Shown here: positions 39,931-50,305 of the stretch, piece after piece | How positions within the stretch are numbered: the first letter of the stretch is position 1 | How the letters are laid out: every line of letters begins with the position of its first letter | Assembly: GCF_029931775.1 (NCBI RefSeq) | Contig: NC_079324.1 | Location: 56,944,402-57,008,401, forward strand | Source of the DNA: Euleptes europaea | Lineage: Eukaryota; Chordata; Lepidosauria; Squamata; Sphaerodactylidae | Direction: 5' to 3' | DNA: 64,000 nucleotides | The notes under the pieces: model-generated | Told to the model about the DNA's origin: nothing | Databases searched by the model: none | Seen by the model: only the letters and a program-made list of their open reading frames with translations | Position numbers and translations under genes: made by a program

Positions 39931-39962
<32 letters not shown>
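39737..39962 (+). mobile_element. 5S rRNA-derived SINE with BovB-like tail, full length
   Basis: Head close to 5S rRNA (CAGAAGCTAAGCAGGGTCAG, then TGAATGGGAGACCACCAAGG, the internal promoter boxes), body CTGGCAAACCACCTCTG, tail GCCATAAGTCGGCTGCGACT and a CA repeat. The tail matches the BovB LINE 3' end at 44540-44578. Resembles what has been called 5S-Sauria SINE (name from memory). Confidence 0.82.
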
Positions 39963-39964
<2 letters not shown>

Positions 39965-40312
39965 ACAACTTAGTTGCCCATAGTTGGGGGAAGTACCGAT
40001 TCTCAGGTTTCCGTTTTGTATCGATACCAATTTGAATTTTTGTTAGCTGCCTTGAGCATATTCACTGAAACACAGGATATAGATTTGAAAGGTGCTCAGG
40101 GAGGCCGAAATGTGTATGTGCCCACATCTCTGAGCACTTCCTGTTTTAATACTGATGGGTACCCATTTATTCTCGTATGTAGAGATGGTCCAGTAATGGC
40201 AAAAATGCCAAAGAGTACTAAAAAGTGTTTAACAAGCCAAAGCACCCTTGTGGCGCCTCATGGTGGGGTCAGTGTGCCCCAACCCCCAGATCCTATCATG
40301 CTACATAATAAT

Positions 40313-40376
40313 TAGGTGTGCCAACCTAACAATGGCTGGAGATCTCCTGCTATTGCAACTGGAGGATGGCAATCCT
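40313..40376. mobile_element. hAT-type MITE, strongly deleted copy
   Basis: Both ends (TAGGTGTGCCAACC and GGCAATCCTA) with only about 40 bases between. Confidence 0.55.
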
Positions 40377-40743
40377 AGTGCCAAGAATCATAGAATCATA
40401 GAGTTGGAAGGGACCACTATGGTCATCTAGTCCAACCTCCTGCACAATGCAGGAAATTCACAACTACCTTCCCCCACACATCCCCAATGACCCCTACATG
40501 CCCAGAAGATAGGCAAGATGCCCTCCCTCTCATGATCTGCCCAAGGTCACAGAATCAGCCCTGCTGATAGACGGCCATCTAACCTCTGCTTAAAAACCTC
40601 CGGGGAAGGAGAGTCCACCACCTCCCGAGGAAGCCTGTTCCACTGAGGAACCACTCTAACTGTTAGAAAATTCTTCCTAATGTCTAGACGGAAACTCTTT
40701 TGATTTAATTTCAACCTGTTGGTTCTGGTCCGACCTTCTGGGG

Positions 40744-41658
40744 CAGTGGTTGGCAAAATGCGGCTCGCGAGCCGCATGCAGCTCTTTGGCCGGTTGAGTG
40801 CGGCTCTCGAGGAGGAGGAGGCGGCAGCGTGCTGCGGCTCCTCCCTGCAGGTGGAGGCGGTGAGCGGGCGGGCGGCTGTCGCCTCGCCTCTGCTCCCCCC
40901 TGGCTCGCGGCCCTCCACCAGGGGGCAGAGGTGCAGGGTCGCTGGCCGGAGGAAGGGCTGGGGAAGCACGACCCCTGAAGCCGGAGGGCGAGGAGCTGCG
41001 GGGAGTCGGCTGCGGCCGAGGTAGGCGCGGGGCAAGGCGGGGACGCGGGGAAGAGCGGGCCATAGGCGCTGCCTTCTGCCCCGCCCTCCACTTCGGAGTC
41101 TCCCTCGCCGCGGCCGGGTTGGCACTTAACACACACACACAAATGCACATTTCCCAACCAAATTCTCAAAACTCTGCAGGGGGCTTAATTTTGAGTTTGG
41201 AGGACGCGCATGGGGGAAGATGTGCATCTACGGAGCGGCAAAGCCAAGGCAAAACCTCCCATGCACTCGGTGAATAATTTTGGGGCTGAAACTTGTCAAA
41301 GTGTTGCGGGGTGTGGCAACGGAAACGATCCGTGAACACATAAAGGTGCCTTCTACTGAATCGGAAGTCAGTATTGCCTACTCAGACTGGCAGGATCTCA
41401 GGCTGAGGTCTTTCGCATCACCCGCTTGCCTAATCCCTTTAACTGGGGATGCCGGGGATTGAACCTTCTGCATGCCAAGCAGATGCTCTACAGCTGAGCC
41501 ACGGCTCCTCCCCTAAAAGATCAGTGTTCTATGTTGAACATAAAAACAGTGTACCTACCTATATAGTTTAAGTTGAAGAAATTTGGCTCTCAAAAGAAAT
41601 CTCAATCATTGTACTGTTGATATTTGGCTCTGTTGACTAATGAGTTTGCCGACCACTG
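40744..41658. mobile_element. Non-autonomous hAT element (915 bp) with GC-rich core, carrying a SINE
   Basis: Ends CAGTGGTTGGCAAA and GTTTGCCGACCACTG are inverted repeats, flanked by a perfect 8-bp duplication TTCTGGGG (40736-40743 and 41659-41666). The start GCGGCTCGCGAGCCGCATG is palindromic. 40790-41110 is CpG-rich, like a small CpG island. A tRNA-Ala-like SINE is inserted at 41330-41512. Long open frames across the GC-rich part have no family features and I do not call them genes. Confidence 0.87.
41330..41512 (-). mobile_element. tRNA-Ala-derived SINE inside a hAT element
   Basis: Antisense: GAACACATAAAGGTGCC to CTGAGCCACGGCTCC. Third level of nesting (SINE in hAT in CR1). Confidence 0.75.
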
Positions 41659-41890
41659 TTCTGGGGCAACAGAAAACAACTCGGCACCCTCCTCTATATG
41701 ACAGCCCCTCAAGTAGTTGAAGATGGTGATCATATCCCCTCTCAGTCTTCTCCTCTTCAGGCTAAGCATACCCAGCTCCTTCAACCTTTCCTCATAGGAC
41801 TTGGTTTGAGCTTGGAGGCTGCTGGTGCATAGATTCCCAACAGGAAGGTGTGGGCCCAGCGAGCAATGAACCTCAGGTCTCCTCATAGGA

Positions 41891-42308
41891 CTTAGTTACC
41901 ATGAGTCCCCAACAAGAGAGTCTCTCTTCAGCCTCCACCCCCCCAATACACACACATGTAAAGAATATCTCAAGAAACATAAAATGAAGAAGGAAGGAAG
42001 GAGCTGCAGTATTGGAATGCTGCAGCTGAAAGAGAAATCTGTGGAAATCGTGCCTGCCGCTTGTGCAAGGACACCTTCGGATCCGACCTAGTATTGACAT
42101 AACCCGATAGAAATCCTGGGTTGTTGTTGTTTTCCGTTAATCCATAATGTACATACCAAACATCCACCACCTCTTTTAGCTGTATTTAACTTTTTCTGGC
42201 ATCCCGACAGCAACCTCAGATGTTTGGAATTAGACAAACAATTCTGCTGCAATAAGCATTGGTGCTTGAAATTTGGGTTGACATGTTCGTTTTCTGTTGC
42301 CTTCTTAA
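41891..42308. other. Intergenic DNA, no feature seen
   Basis: No gene or repeat that I recognise. Confidence 0.5.
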
Positions 42309-42519
42309 TAGGGTTGCCAACTGCCAGGTAATAGCAGGGAGATCTCCTGCTAATTCAACTGATCTCCAGCTAACAGAGATCAGATCACCTGGAGGAAAAT
42401 GGCCGCTTTGGAAATCGGACTCTATGGCATTGAAGTCCCTCCCCTCCCCAAACCCCGCCCTCTTCAGGCTCCGCCCCCAAAATCTCCCACTGGCTGCGAA
42501 GAGGGACCTGGCAACCCTA
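42309..42519. mobile_element. hAT-type MITE, TAGGGTTGCCA family
   Basis: TAGGGTTGCC to GGCAACCCTA; flanks CTTCTTAA and CTTTTTAC, 6/8. Confidence 0.82.
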
Positions 42520-42991
42520 CTTTTTACTTCACTTCCCTGCTGCCCTTTGAGGTGAAAAAGCACAGCACATAAACTAAACTAAAATATAAATTGCACCTCC
42601 TCGCGCTGCAAATTAATTCTATCATTCCCACTCGAGGAAATGAAACAGAAGCACACACTCCTCGATCTAGTCTGCAAATGGTTTTTGCGAGGATAAAACA
42701 CAAAATAGATAATATCGTTCATTGGCCAACGCAGAGAAACAACAAACAAAAAGGAAAGTGCTGGAGTAATGTCTTTCGGCAACTTATGTGCCCACATACA
42801 GGCATTCTTGGGGGGGGGGAAGGGGTTAAACTTTCCTAATTTTGCTTTTAACTTGGATTTTCTTTTCTTTTTTTTTTTGCAGGGATTCCTCTGGGTTTGT
42901 GGGGAAATCTCTCCTATCCCCAGCCAGCCCCATTGTTCAGAATTTTTAAGTCTCTAAGGAGAGGCCATGTTTGGCTTATTTTATTTTATTT
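42520..42991. other. Intergenic DNA, no feature seen
   Basis: No gene or repeat recognised apart from short G and T runs. Confidence 0.5.
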
Positions 42992-43166
42992 GCTGTCCAG
43001 TCACAGCTGACTTATGGCAACCCCATAGGGATTTCAAGGCAAGAGATGTTCAGAAATGGTTTGCCATGGCCTGGCTTTGCGTAGTGACCCTGGACTTCCT
43101 GGGTGGTCTCCCATCCAAATACTACCCAGGGCCGACCCTGTTTAGCTTCGGCATTGGGCTAGCCAG
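42992..43166 (-). mobile_element. 5S rRNA-derived SINE
   Basis: Antisense copy; GTCACAGCTGACTTATGGCA tail, CCCATCCAAATACTACCCAG and CCCTGTTTAGCTTCGG head. Confidence 0.75.
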
Positions 43167-43177
43167 TTGGCATTTTA

Positions 43178-43462
43178 AAAGGTAAAGGTAGTCCCCTGTG
43201 CAAGCACCAGGTCATTCCTGACTTATGGGGTGATGTCACATGCCAGTGTTTACTAGGCAGACTTTGTTTACGGGGTGGTTTGCCAGTGCCTTCCCCAGTC
43301 ATCTTCCCCATCAAGCTGGGTGCTCATTTCACCGACCTTGGAAGGATGGAAGGCTGAGTCAACCTTGAGCTGGCTACCGGAAACCAACGTCCGTTGGGAT
43401 CGAACTCAGGTCGTGAGCAGAGCTTGGACTGCAGTACTGCAGCTTACCACTCTGCGCCACAG
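43178..43462 (-). mobile_element. tRNA-derived SINE resembling Sauria SINEs, near full length
   Basis: Antisense: GGTAAAGGTAGTCCCCTGTG end, then the body shared with 13622, and at the head GATCGAACTCAGG (B box) and CTTACCACTCTGCGCCAC (A box side). Lies head-to-tail with the 5S-derived SINE. Confidence 0.72.
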
Positions 43463-44027
43463 GAAAGTTTGTAATTAGATGCATGATATTAAAGAAAAGA
43501 AGCTGGGAACATTTTCTTATCCCTGGTTTTCTCGCTACTCTGAGCCTCCATGATACATTGAGATAATAAATGCAGATTCAGCTAATCTGCATAGTGTCTT
43601 ACAGCAGAAAGGTTTTTTCCCCTCCTTTGTTTTTAATCAACCCAGAATTCTCGCGCCCTTTTTCACAAGGGCCATCGCAGCACTTCTAGACCCTCCATCG
43701 AGATTTGGAAGATTAAGTCGAGATCTTCAAAGTGAATTACCAAAGCATATACATGGCGCCATCTTTTTGGCATCCGCTGGCTCTCTAGGCATCGCTCCCC
43801 TGCCTAACGCGAGTGAGAACTCCCGTCTTCAAGCCAATACCCACAGGAATCGCGCAGCAAAGCTAATTGAAGGCTGCACACGACGCATCCAAATAAGAAA
43901 TGGCTAGGGGAGAAAAGCATCCTCTTTTCCATTATTCAAATATGCTAAGCTACCAGCAAACATAAGTAGCGAGCGCCACTGGGAAATAGCAGCTAATTAA
44001 AACATAACACATTGCAAGCTGCCATAG
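43463..44027. other. Intergenic DNA, no feature seen
   Basis: No gene or repeat recognised. Confidence 0.5.
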
Positions 44028-44578
44028 GAGGAGAAATCAGAAGGAGATTGAGACTGGGAAGGGCAGCCATGAAGGAGCTAGAGAAGATTCTGAAGTGTAA
44101 GGATGTGTCACTGGCCACCAAGATCAAGTTAATTCATGCCATCGTATTCCGTATTACTATGTATGGGTGTGAAAGCTGGACTTTGAAGAAAGCTGATAGG
44201 AAGAAAGTAGATTCCTTTGAAATGTGGTGTTGGAGGAGAGTGTTACGGATACCGTGGACTGCCAAAAAACCAAATCAGTGGGTTATAGATCAAATCAAGC
44301 CTGAACTCACCCTAGAAGCTAAAATGACCAAACTGAGGCTATCGTATTTTGGTCACATTGTGAGAAGACAAGAATCACTGGAAAAGACAATCACGCTAGG
44401 AAAAGCTGAAGGCAGCAGGAAAAGAGGAAGACCCAACAAGAGAGGGATTCGCTCAGTAAAGGAAGCCACGGCCCTCAATTTGGAAGATCTGAGCAAGACT
44501 GTCAAAGATAAAACATTTTGGAGGACATTGATTCATAGGGTTGCCATGAGTCAGAAGCAACTTGACGGTACTTAACAC
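44028..44578 (+). mobile_element. BovB (RTE clade) LINE, 5'-truncated, open to its stop
   Basis: Carries the C-terminal region of the RTE/BovB polymerase: AMKELEKILKCKDVSLATKI, YGCESWTLKKADRKKVDSFE, MWCWRRVLRIPWTAKKPNQW, KLRLSYFGHIVRRQESLEKT, ending RVAMSQKQLDGT. The frame is uninterrupted for 187 codons to the stop at 44575, so it is young, but endonuclease and catalytic RT parts are absent. The 3' tail GCAACTTGACGGTACTTAAC is the BovB signature. Confidence 0.92.
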
Positions 44579-44861
44579 ACATAGGCTCCCCAGTGCAGTA
44601 CCACCAGATTCCCGCTCTACATGACAGCGGAGCCGAGCTTTGCAACATAACTGTAGATGCATATAGACTAGCGAAACGCCAGCAGGTCTGATGGGCAACA
44701 GGCTCAGATCCAGGACAGACAAGAGTACACCTAATTAATTTGCCTAAACTCATTACCACAGGATATGGTACTTATCACGTAGCAGGCTGCTGGCCACTGG
44801 CTTGGATGACTTTTAAACGGGATTAGATGGAGTCATGGAGGCTAAGTCCTTCATTAGTGAT

Positions 44862-45277
44862 TAGGGTTGCCAATCTCCAGGTACTAGCTGGAGATCTCAC
44901 ATGAACACATGAAGCTGCCTTATACTGAATCAGACCCTTGGTCCATCAAAGTTAGTATTGTCTACTCAGACCGGCAGCAGCTCTCCAGGGTCTCAGGTTA
45001 AGGTTTTTCACGTCACTTACTTGCCTAGTCCCTTTAACTGGAGATGCCAGGGATTGAACCTGGAACTTTCTACATTCTCTATCACTGAGCCATAGCCCCT
45101 CCCCAATCTCCTGCTATTGCAACTGATCTCCAGCCGATAGAGATCAGTTCCCCTGGAGAAAATGGCCGCTTTGGCAATTGGACTCTATAGTATTGAAGTC
45201 CCTCCCCAAATCCCGCCCTCCTCAGGCTCCGTTCCAAAAACCTCCCTCCGGTGGCAAAGAGGGACCTGGCAACCCTA
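44862..45277. mobile_element. hAT-type MITE interrupted by a SINE
   Basis: TAGGGTTGCC at 44862 to GGCAACCCTA at 45277; flanks TTAGTGAT and AGAGTGAT, 6/8. The body breaks at GGAGATCTC and resumes at ATCTCCTGCTATTGC. Confidence 0.8.
44900..45104 (-). mobile_element. tRNA-Ala-derived SINE inside a MITE
   Basis: Antisense, ACATGAACACATGAAGCTGC to CTGAGCCATAGCCCCTCC; ATCTC occurs on both sides as a short duplication. Confidence 0.78.
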
Positions 45278-45737
45278 AGAGTGATGGACCAGCCGACTTC
45301 TTCCACCAAAATCCCATTACCAAAACCCCCAGTTCCTCTTCACGCTGCACTTGCATCCGAGTTGACAACATAGAGAAAGAAGCTTGCTTTCCTTAAAAAA
45401 TGTCAGATTTGGCTCAAGGACTGCCAAGGGCAATCATGTACAATTGTACATATACATGGTTTGTGGAAAACATCAGGGACTATCACCTACATAAATGCTC
45501 CTAAGGGCCTAAAGAGGCTAGATTCCCAACACATCTCCTTGATTTCAAAGCAAGCCATGTAATGCCTGCTAATCAAAGCACCATGGTGGAGGAACAGGTT
45601 AAAACGTCCTCGCATCTAAATTGCTTTCCAAAGATACTGTTAGCCTGACTAGAGTAAATAATCAGGTCCCTGTCTGTTGGCCCTGGATTTTATCCACAGC
45701 ATGGCTAACAGCACCCTGACCTTGACAGTCCAAGGAA
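45278..45737. other. Intergenic DNA, no feature seen
   Basis: No gene or repeat recognised. Confidence 0.5.
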
Positions 45738-45976
45738 GAATAGAGGAAGAAGAGTTGGTTTTTATATGCCTACTTTCTTTACCACTTAAGGCAGTATCAA
45801 ACCGGCTTACAATCACCTTCCCCTCCCCACAACAGACACCTTGTGAGGTAGGAAGGGCTGACAGAGTGTCACTCAGCAAGCTTCATGTGTAGGAATGGGG
45901 AATCAAACCCAGTTCACCAGATTAGTGTCCGCCGCTCATGGGGAGGAGTGGGTAACCACTACACCATGCTGGCTCT
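45738..45976 (-). mobile_element. MIR/CORE-like tRNA SINE, internally shortened
   Basis: Antisense, GAAGAAGAGTTGGTTTTTA to AACCACTACACCATGCTGGC. Confidence 0.72.
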
Positions 45977-46040
45977 CTTGGGTGGGAGGATTTTGAGTGG
46001 GAGGACCTTCTAACTAGGAAAGCCAAGAGGAGGAAACACA

Positions 46041-46335
46041 GGTCTTCTATGCATGGCTGTTTTACTCGCCATTACTCCTCCAGCGACTTCGGGTCTTTGT
46101 GTTGATTATGCATGCCGTTTCCAACCGTCAGAGGTCGCCTCGCTCTCCCCCTGCGTTTCCCTGCATTTTCAGAGACCTGTTTTATCTCAAATTTGAAAAC
46201 GTGGGCAAAACATGGGGAAAGGCAGGGGGAGAGCGAGGCGACCTCTGACGGTCAGAAATGGTGTGCATAATCAACACAAAGACCTGAAGTTGTCGGAGGG
46301 GTGACGGCGAGTGAAACAGCCATGCATAAAAGACC
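46041..46335. mobile_element. Long-arm foldback element, GGTCTTTTATGCATGG family
   Basis: 295 bases from GGTCTTCTATGCATGGCTG to CAGCCATGCATAAAAGACC; arms of about 140 bases pair around TCTCAAATTTGAAAAC. Best full-length example with 20875-21157. Confidence 0.82.
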
Positions 46336-46872
46336 ATACCCTCCTTGAATATCACTTCCCCAATCAAATTCACAGCAACAGGCAGCCATCTGGAGGAAAA
46401 AAGTAAAGATCTGACCAAACTTCTCCCATACCGCACGCAATTTGGCCCTGTGATTTGTTTCATGTGTTCAATAGGGATGCATTCCACAAAGTTCCACACA
46501 CAAGCTCTCAAGCTGCTGGCAGCGTTGGTCTTTGGAATTCAGTATCAGTTATCAGGCTACGGCTTTGTTACCCCTTAAAGTAGGTCAACTTTTTTTGAAA
46601 AATCTTGTTTTGTTTTGCAGCGCAATAGGAAAAGGGGACCACGCATAGAAGGGCGTTAACTCCCTGCTGACGGGTTTGGGGCCTGTCGGCAGCAACACAA
46701 GAGCACCAAACAGATATAATTGAGGAGGACAGCGGCCCCGCAATGCTGAAAAAGAAGACACGCTGCAGGAATCTGCAGAAAACATGCCCTGGATCCAGTG
46801 GATCCATTTCGCTAACGGCAGTGCTTTTCCCCTCAACAAAAAGAGATTTCCTTCCTTGTCAAGCCTCTTGAA
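46336..46872. other. Intergenic DNA, no feature seen
   Basis: No gene or repeat recognised. Confidence 0.5.
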
Positions 46873-47190
46873 CACATGAACACATGAAGCCGCCTTATAC
46901 TGAATCAGACCCTTGGTCCATCGAAGTCAGTATTGTCTACTCAGACTAGCAGCTGCTCTCCAGGGTCTCAGGCAGAGGTCTTTCACATCACCTACTTGCC
47001 TGCTTTCTTTAACTGGAGATACCTGGCACCTTCTGCGTGCCAAGCAGGTGCTCTACCTCTGAGCCACGGCCCCTCTCCAAGGCTCTCCACAGTCTCAGGC
47101 CAAGGTGTTTCACATTACCTACTTGCCTAGTCCCTTTAACTGGAGATGCCGGGGATTGAACCTGGGACCTTCTGCATGCCAAGCAGATGA
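46873..47190 (-). mobile_element. Two adjacent tRNA-Ala-derived SINEs
   Basis: Antisense full copy 46873-47075 (ACACATGAAGCCGCC to GAGCCACGGCCCCTCTCC) followed by a second, truncated copy 47076-47190 keeping GATGCCGGGGATTGAACC. Confidence 0.75.
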
Positions 47191-47493
47191 AATCTCATGC
47201 TACAATGAGCAGCTGGAACACTCAATCACAGAAGAGCGTTCACTTGTAGACTGCAGGATGGTATGCCTCATCTAAGATGTTGCTTGCTGCAATACATATA
47301 TACATCTCCCAAAACCTAAGCAACATATCCTGCTTCAAAATTAGCTTTTAAGTGATTAAATTTGCATATGATTAATCAACTAAGCTCTTTTTTAATCAGG
47401 CCTCCCTAAGATTACAGAGATGCGTGTATATGCAGGTCATCACATAGATTTGCTTCGCATAGAATTTGCATCACCTTGTTACCCAATTTTAAA

Positions 47494-47716
47494 TGAAGAA
47501 GAAGAGTTGGCTTTTATATCCTGCTTTTCTCTACCTTAAGGAGTCTCAAAGTGGCTTGTAATCACCTTCCCAGCCCCCCACAACAGGCACCTTGTGAGGT
47601 AGGTGGGGTGAGAGAGTTCTTAGAGAACTGTGACTAGCCCAAGGTCACTCGTGAAGGAGTGGGGAATCAAACCCGGTTCTCCAGATTAGAGTCTGCCGCT
47701 CTTAACCACTACACAA
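47494..47716 (-). mobile_element. MIR/CORE-like tRNA SINE
   Basis: Antisense, GAAGAAGAAGAGTTGGC to CTTAACCACTACAC. Confidence 0.72.
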
Positions 47717-48388
47717 AACAACACAGAAGATATATTGACCATGGAAAACACCATACAGGAGTTTTGCTTGGGGATCAGTAAATATTCCCCTTTTTATATT
47801 GATCTGTATTTCTGTCAATAGTTTCACTTGCGTGCTTTCTGCTGCTGGTTTTGTAGAGTTGTTGGCTTTTATACATACATTTACACATAGCCGAAACTTA
47901 CTGCAGCACAATCTTGAAAACATATGTTTTACAAGAAAGATTCCATGTAAAAGAAATGGTGTAACGTTTTTTAAAATCACAAATTCAGTTCACACAAGGG
48001 AAAGTGAAATTGAAATGGGCGTTTTGGATCGAAACGGCAAGGATGAAAAATGCAGAAGCCTGTCATCCCGTCCGTCCCCCCCCATACTTACACATGAGAA
48101 AGGAGAGAACATTTCTAAGCATCAAAGATCACCCTGCATCTATGACGGAACAACAGTGCGCTGATTTATACCCCAAGGATGGCTAAGAAAGCAGATGAAT
48201 TCGATTAGCACAAGCGACAGCCTTTATGTGGATTTAGAGCCCCACCATGTGGCTCTTCGCATAACGTGAGCAATGAATACTTCTTTAAAGCCTGCTCCCA
48301 GAAATAATTCCAGAGGGCTGGCTGTGTTAGCCTATCAAAGCAAAGCAGAAGTGCACCAGAAAAGACTAACAACATTGATTCCAGCATC
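47717..48388. other. Intergenic DNA with a repeat remnant
   Basis: Mostly unassigned. GGGCTGGCTGTGTTAGCC near 48315 resembles the end of the CTCGAAAGCTTA-type repeats. Confidence 0.45.
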
Positions 48389-48455
48389 AGCTTTGGTGGC
48401 TTACGATTTGGTGGCTTACGAGCTTTGGTGGCTTGCGATTTGGTGGCTTACGAGC
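48389..48455. repeat. Short minisatellite
   Basis: About four copies of a 16-base unit, TTTGGTGGCTTACGA with alternating ends (T or GC), just before a CR1 fragment. Confidence 0.8.
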
Positions 48456-48463
48456 TCTGATGC

Positions 48464-48955
48464 AGGTGGTTAAGGGGAGACATGACAGAGGTCTACAAAA
48501 TTATGCATGGAATGGAGAGGGAGGACAGGGAGAAGCTTTTCTCCCTCTCTCATAATAGCTGAACGTGGGGTCATCTGCTGAAGAACGAGAGATTCAAAAC
48601 TGATAAAAGGAAGTATTTCTTCACACAATGCATAAGTAAACTGGGGAACTCCCTGCCCCAGAATGTGGTGATGGCTGCCAACTTAGAAGGCTTTAAGAGG
48701 GGAGTGGACATGTTCATGGAGGACAGAGCTGGTCAAAATGGATCCTGGTCATGATGTATACCTACTCTCTCCAGGATCAGAGGAATATATTTATTATATG
48801 AGGTGCTGTGGAACACAGGCAGGATAACGCTGCTGCAGTCATCTTATTTGGGGGCTTCCTAGAGGCCCCTGGTTGGCCACTGCGTGAACAGATTGCTGGA
48901 CTTGATGGACCTTGGTCTGATCCAGCAAGGCCATTCTTATGTGCTTATGTTCTTT
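48464..48955 (+). mobile_element. CR1-type LINE 3' fragment
   Basis: Sense copy of the family at 6608: GGGGAGACATGACAGAGGTC, TTCAAAACTGATAAAAGG, then the 3' UTR to TTCTTATGTGCTTATG. Confidence 0.8.
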
Positions 48956-48956
48956 G

Positions 48957-49308
48957 TGAGGAGGGGCCATGGCTCTGCTTTGTATGCAGAAGGTCCCAGG
49001 GTCAGTCCCCGGCCTCTTCAGTTAAAGGCTCTGGTAGCAGGTGATGTGAAAGACCTCTGCCTGAGATGCTAGAAACCCACTGCCATTCTGATAGTTTCAG
49101 AAGGTAACCATGTTGTTCGGCAGTAGAAGAACGAGATTCAAGTCCAGTAGCACCTTTGAGACCCACAAGAGTTTCAGGGTGTAAGCTTTCGAGAGTCAAA
49201 GCTCACTTCATCAAACACAGTAGAATAGAGATCGGCCAGTCTGAGTAGACAATGCTGATTTTGATAGACCGGTGGTCTGATTCAGCACAAGGCAGCTTCA
49301 TATGTCCC
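48957..49308 (+). mobile_element. tRNA-Ala-derived SINE split by another repeat
   Basis: Head GGGGCCATGGCTCTGCTTTG with B-box-like sequence, interrupted after CTGCCATTCTGA (49092) and resumed at GCCAGTCTGAGTAGACAATG (49237) to GCAGCTTCATATGT. Confidence 0.72.
49093..49236 (+). repeat. Interspersed repeat (CTCGAAAGCTTA family) inside a SINE
   Basis: GTTTCAGAAGGTAACCATG, AGTAGCACCTTTGAGACCC and TAAGCTTTCGAGAGTCAAAG; reverse relative of 20485-20602. Class unknown to me. Confidence 0.62.
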
Positions 49309-49369
49309 TGGCATCTCAAGCTGGAAGGAGATCAGGCAACCAGGCTAGGTAAGGACATCCTCTAAGAAA

Positions 49370-49686
49370 AAGAAAAAAGAGTTGGTTTTTATATGCCGAC
49401 CGTCTCTACCACTTAAGGGAGACTCAAACCGGCTTACAATCACCTTCCCTTCCCCTCCCCACAACAGACACCCTGTGAGGTAGGTGAGGCTGAGAGAGAT
49501 CTAAGAGCGCTGTGACTAGCCCAAGGTCACCCAGCTGGCTTCGTGTGTAGGAGTGGGGAAACCAGTCCCGTTCACCAAATTAGCCTGCGCTGCTCATGTG
49601 GAGGAGTGGGGAATCGAACCCGGCTCTCCAGATCAGAGTCCACCGCTCCAAACCACCGCTCTTAACCACTACACCACGCTGGCTCT
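49370..49686 (-). mobile_element. MIR/CORE-like tRNA SINE, full length
   Basis: Antisense, AAAGAGTTGGTTTTTATATG to CACTACACCACGCTGGCTCT. Confidence 0.8.
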
Positions 49687-49959
49687 AAGCCCAAGAAAAG
49701 ACACTGCCAGGCAGGCTATTGGGCTAAATGGTGTGACACAGCAAGTCAGGTTTTTATGCCACTGCAGGCATCTCCTTTTGTATCTGCATGCCCACAAGTT
49801 GTTGTCTCCCCAACAGCAAAGTTGTCACAAACATGAAAAGTCAGAATCTTCAGTTAAGGGTTATAGTGACAACCACAGTCAAATTGGGGAAACAATTACT
49901 TTAAATACCAAAATACTTTCACCAAAGGAATTTTGAGGCACTGGGCAGGACTAAATGCC

Positions 49960-50305
49960 CAGCATGGTGTAGTAAACAGCAGTGGTTTGGAGCGGTGGAC
50001 TCTAATCTGGAACCGGGTTTAATTCGCCGCTCTTCCACATGAGTGGCGGAGGCTAATCTGGAGAACCGGGCTTGATTCCCTGCTCCTCCACATGAGCAGT
50101 GGACTCTAATCTGGTAAACCTGGTTGGTTTCCTCACTCCTACACATGAAGGCTGCTGGGTGACCTTGGGCTAATCACAGTTCTCTTATTGCTCTCTCGGC
50201 CCCACCTGCCTCACAGGGTGTCTGTTGTGGGGAGAAGGGAAGGTGATTGTAAGCCGGTTTGATTCTCCCTTAAGTGGTAGAGAAAGTCGGCATATAAAAA
50301 CTCAT
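49960..50305 (+). mobile_element. MIR/CORE-like tRNA SINE with internal duplication
   Basis: Head CCAGCATGGTGTAGTAAAC; the GATTCCC...CTCCACATGAG segment occurs twice (about 50020 and 50085) before the GTGACCTTGGGCTAATCACA core. Confidence 0.75.

Larger units (their letters stand above)
40386..41890 (-). mobile_element. CR1-type LINE, split by a 915-bp hAT element
   Basis: Antisense CR1: 40386-40743 (3' UTR to FNLRNPTG-like coding region) and 41667-41805 ([24 protein letters not shown]). The hAT element between duplicated TTCTGGGG. Near 41800-41890 a fragment of another repeat is bracketed by a duplicated CCTCATAGGACTT. Confidence 0.8.

Noticed and set aside
40547-41125. 192-codon minus-strand open frame
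   Set aside because: Runs from CR1 sequence into the GC-rich core of the hAT element across their junction, so it cannot be one ancient gene.
44534-44578. AGGGTTGCCA in BovB tails taken as a MITE end
   Set aside because: The word AGGGTTGCCATGAGTC is part of the BovB 3' end; there is no matching inverted end or MITE body, so the identity with the MITE terminus is coincidental or at most a shared word.
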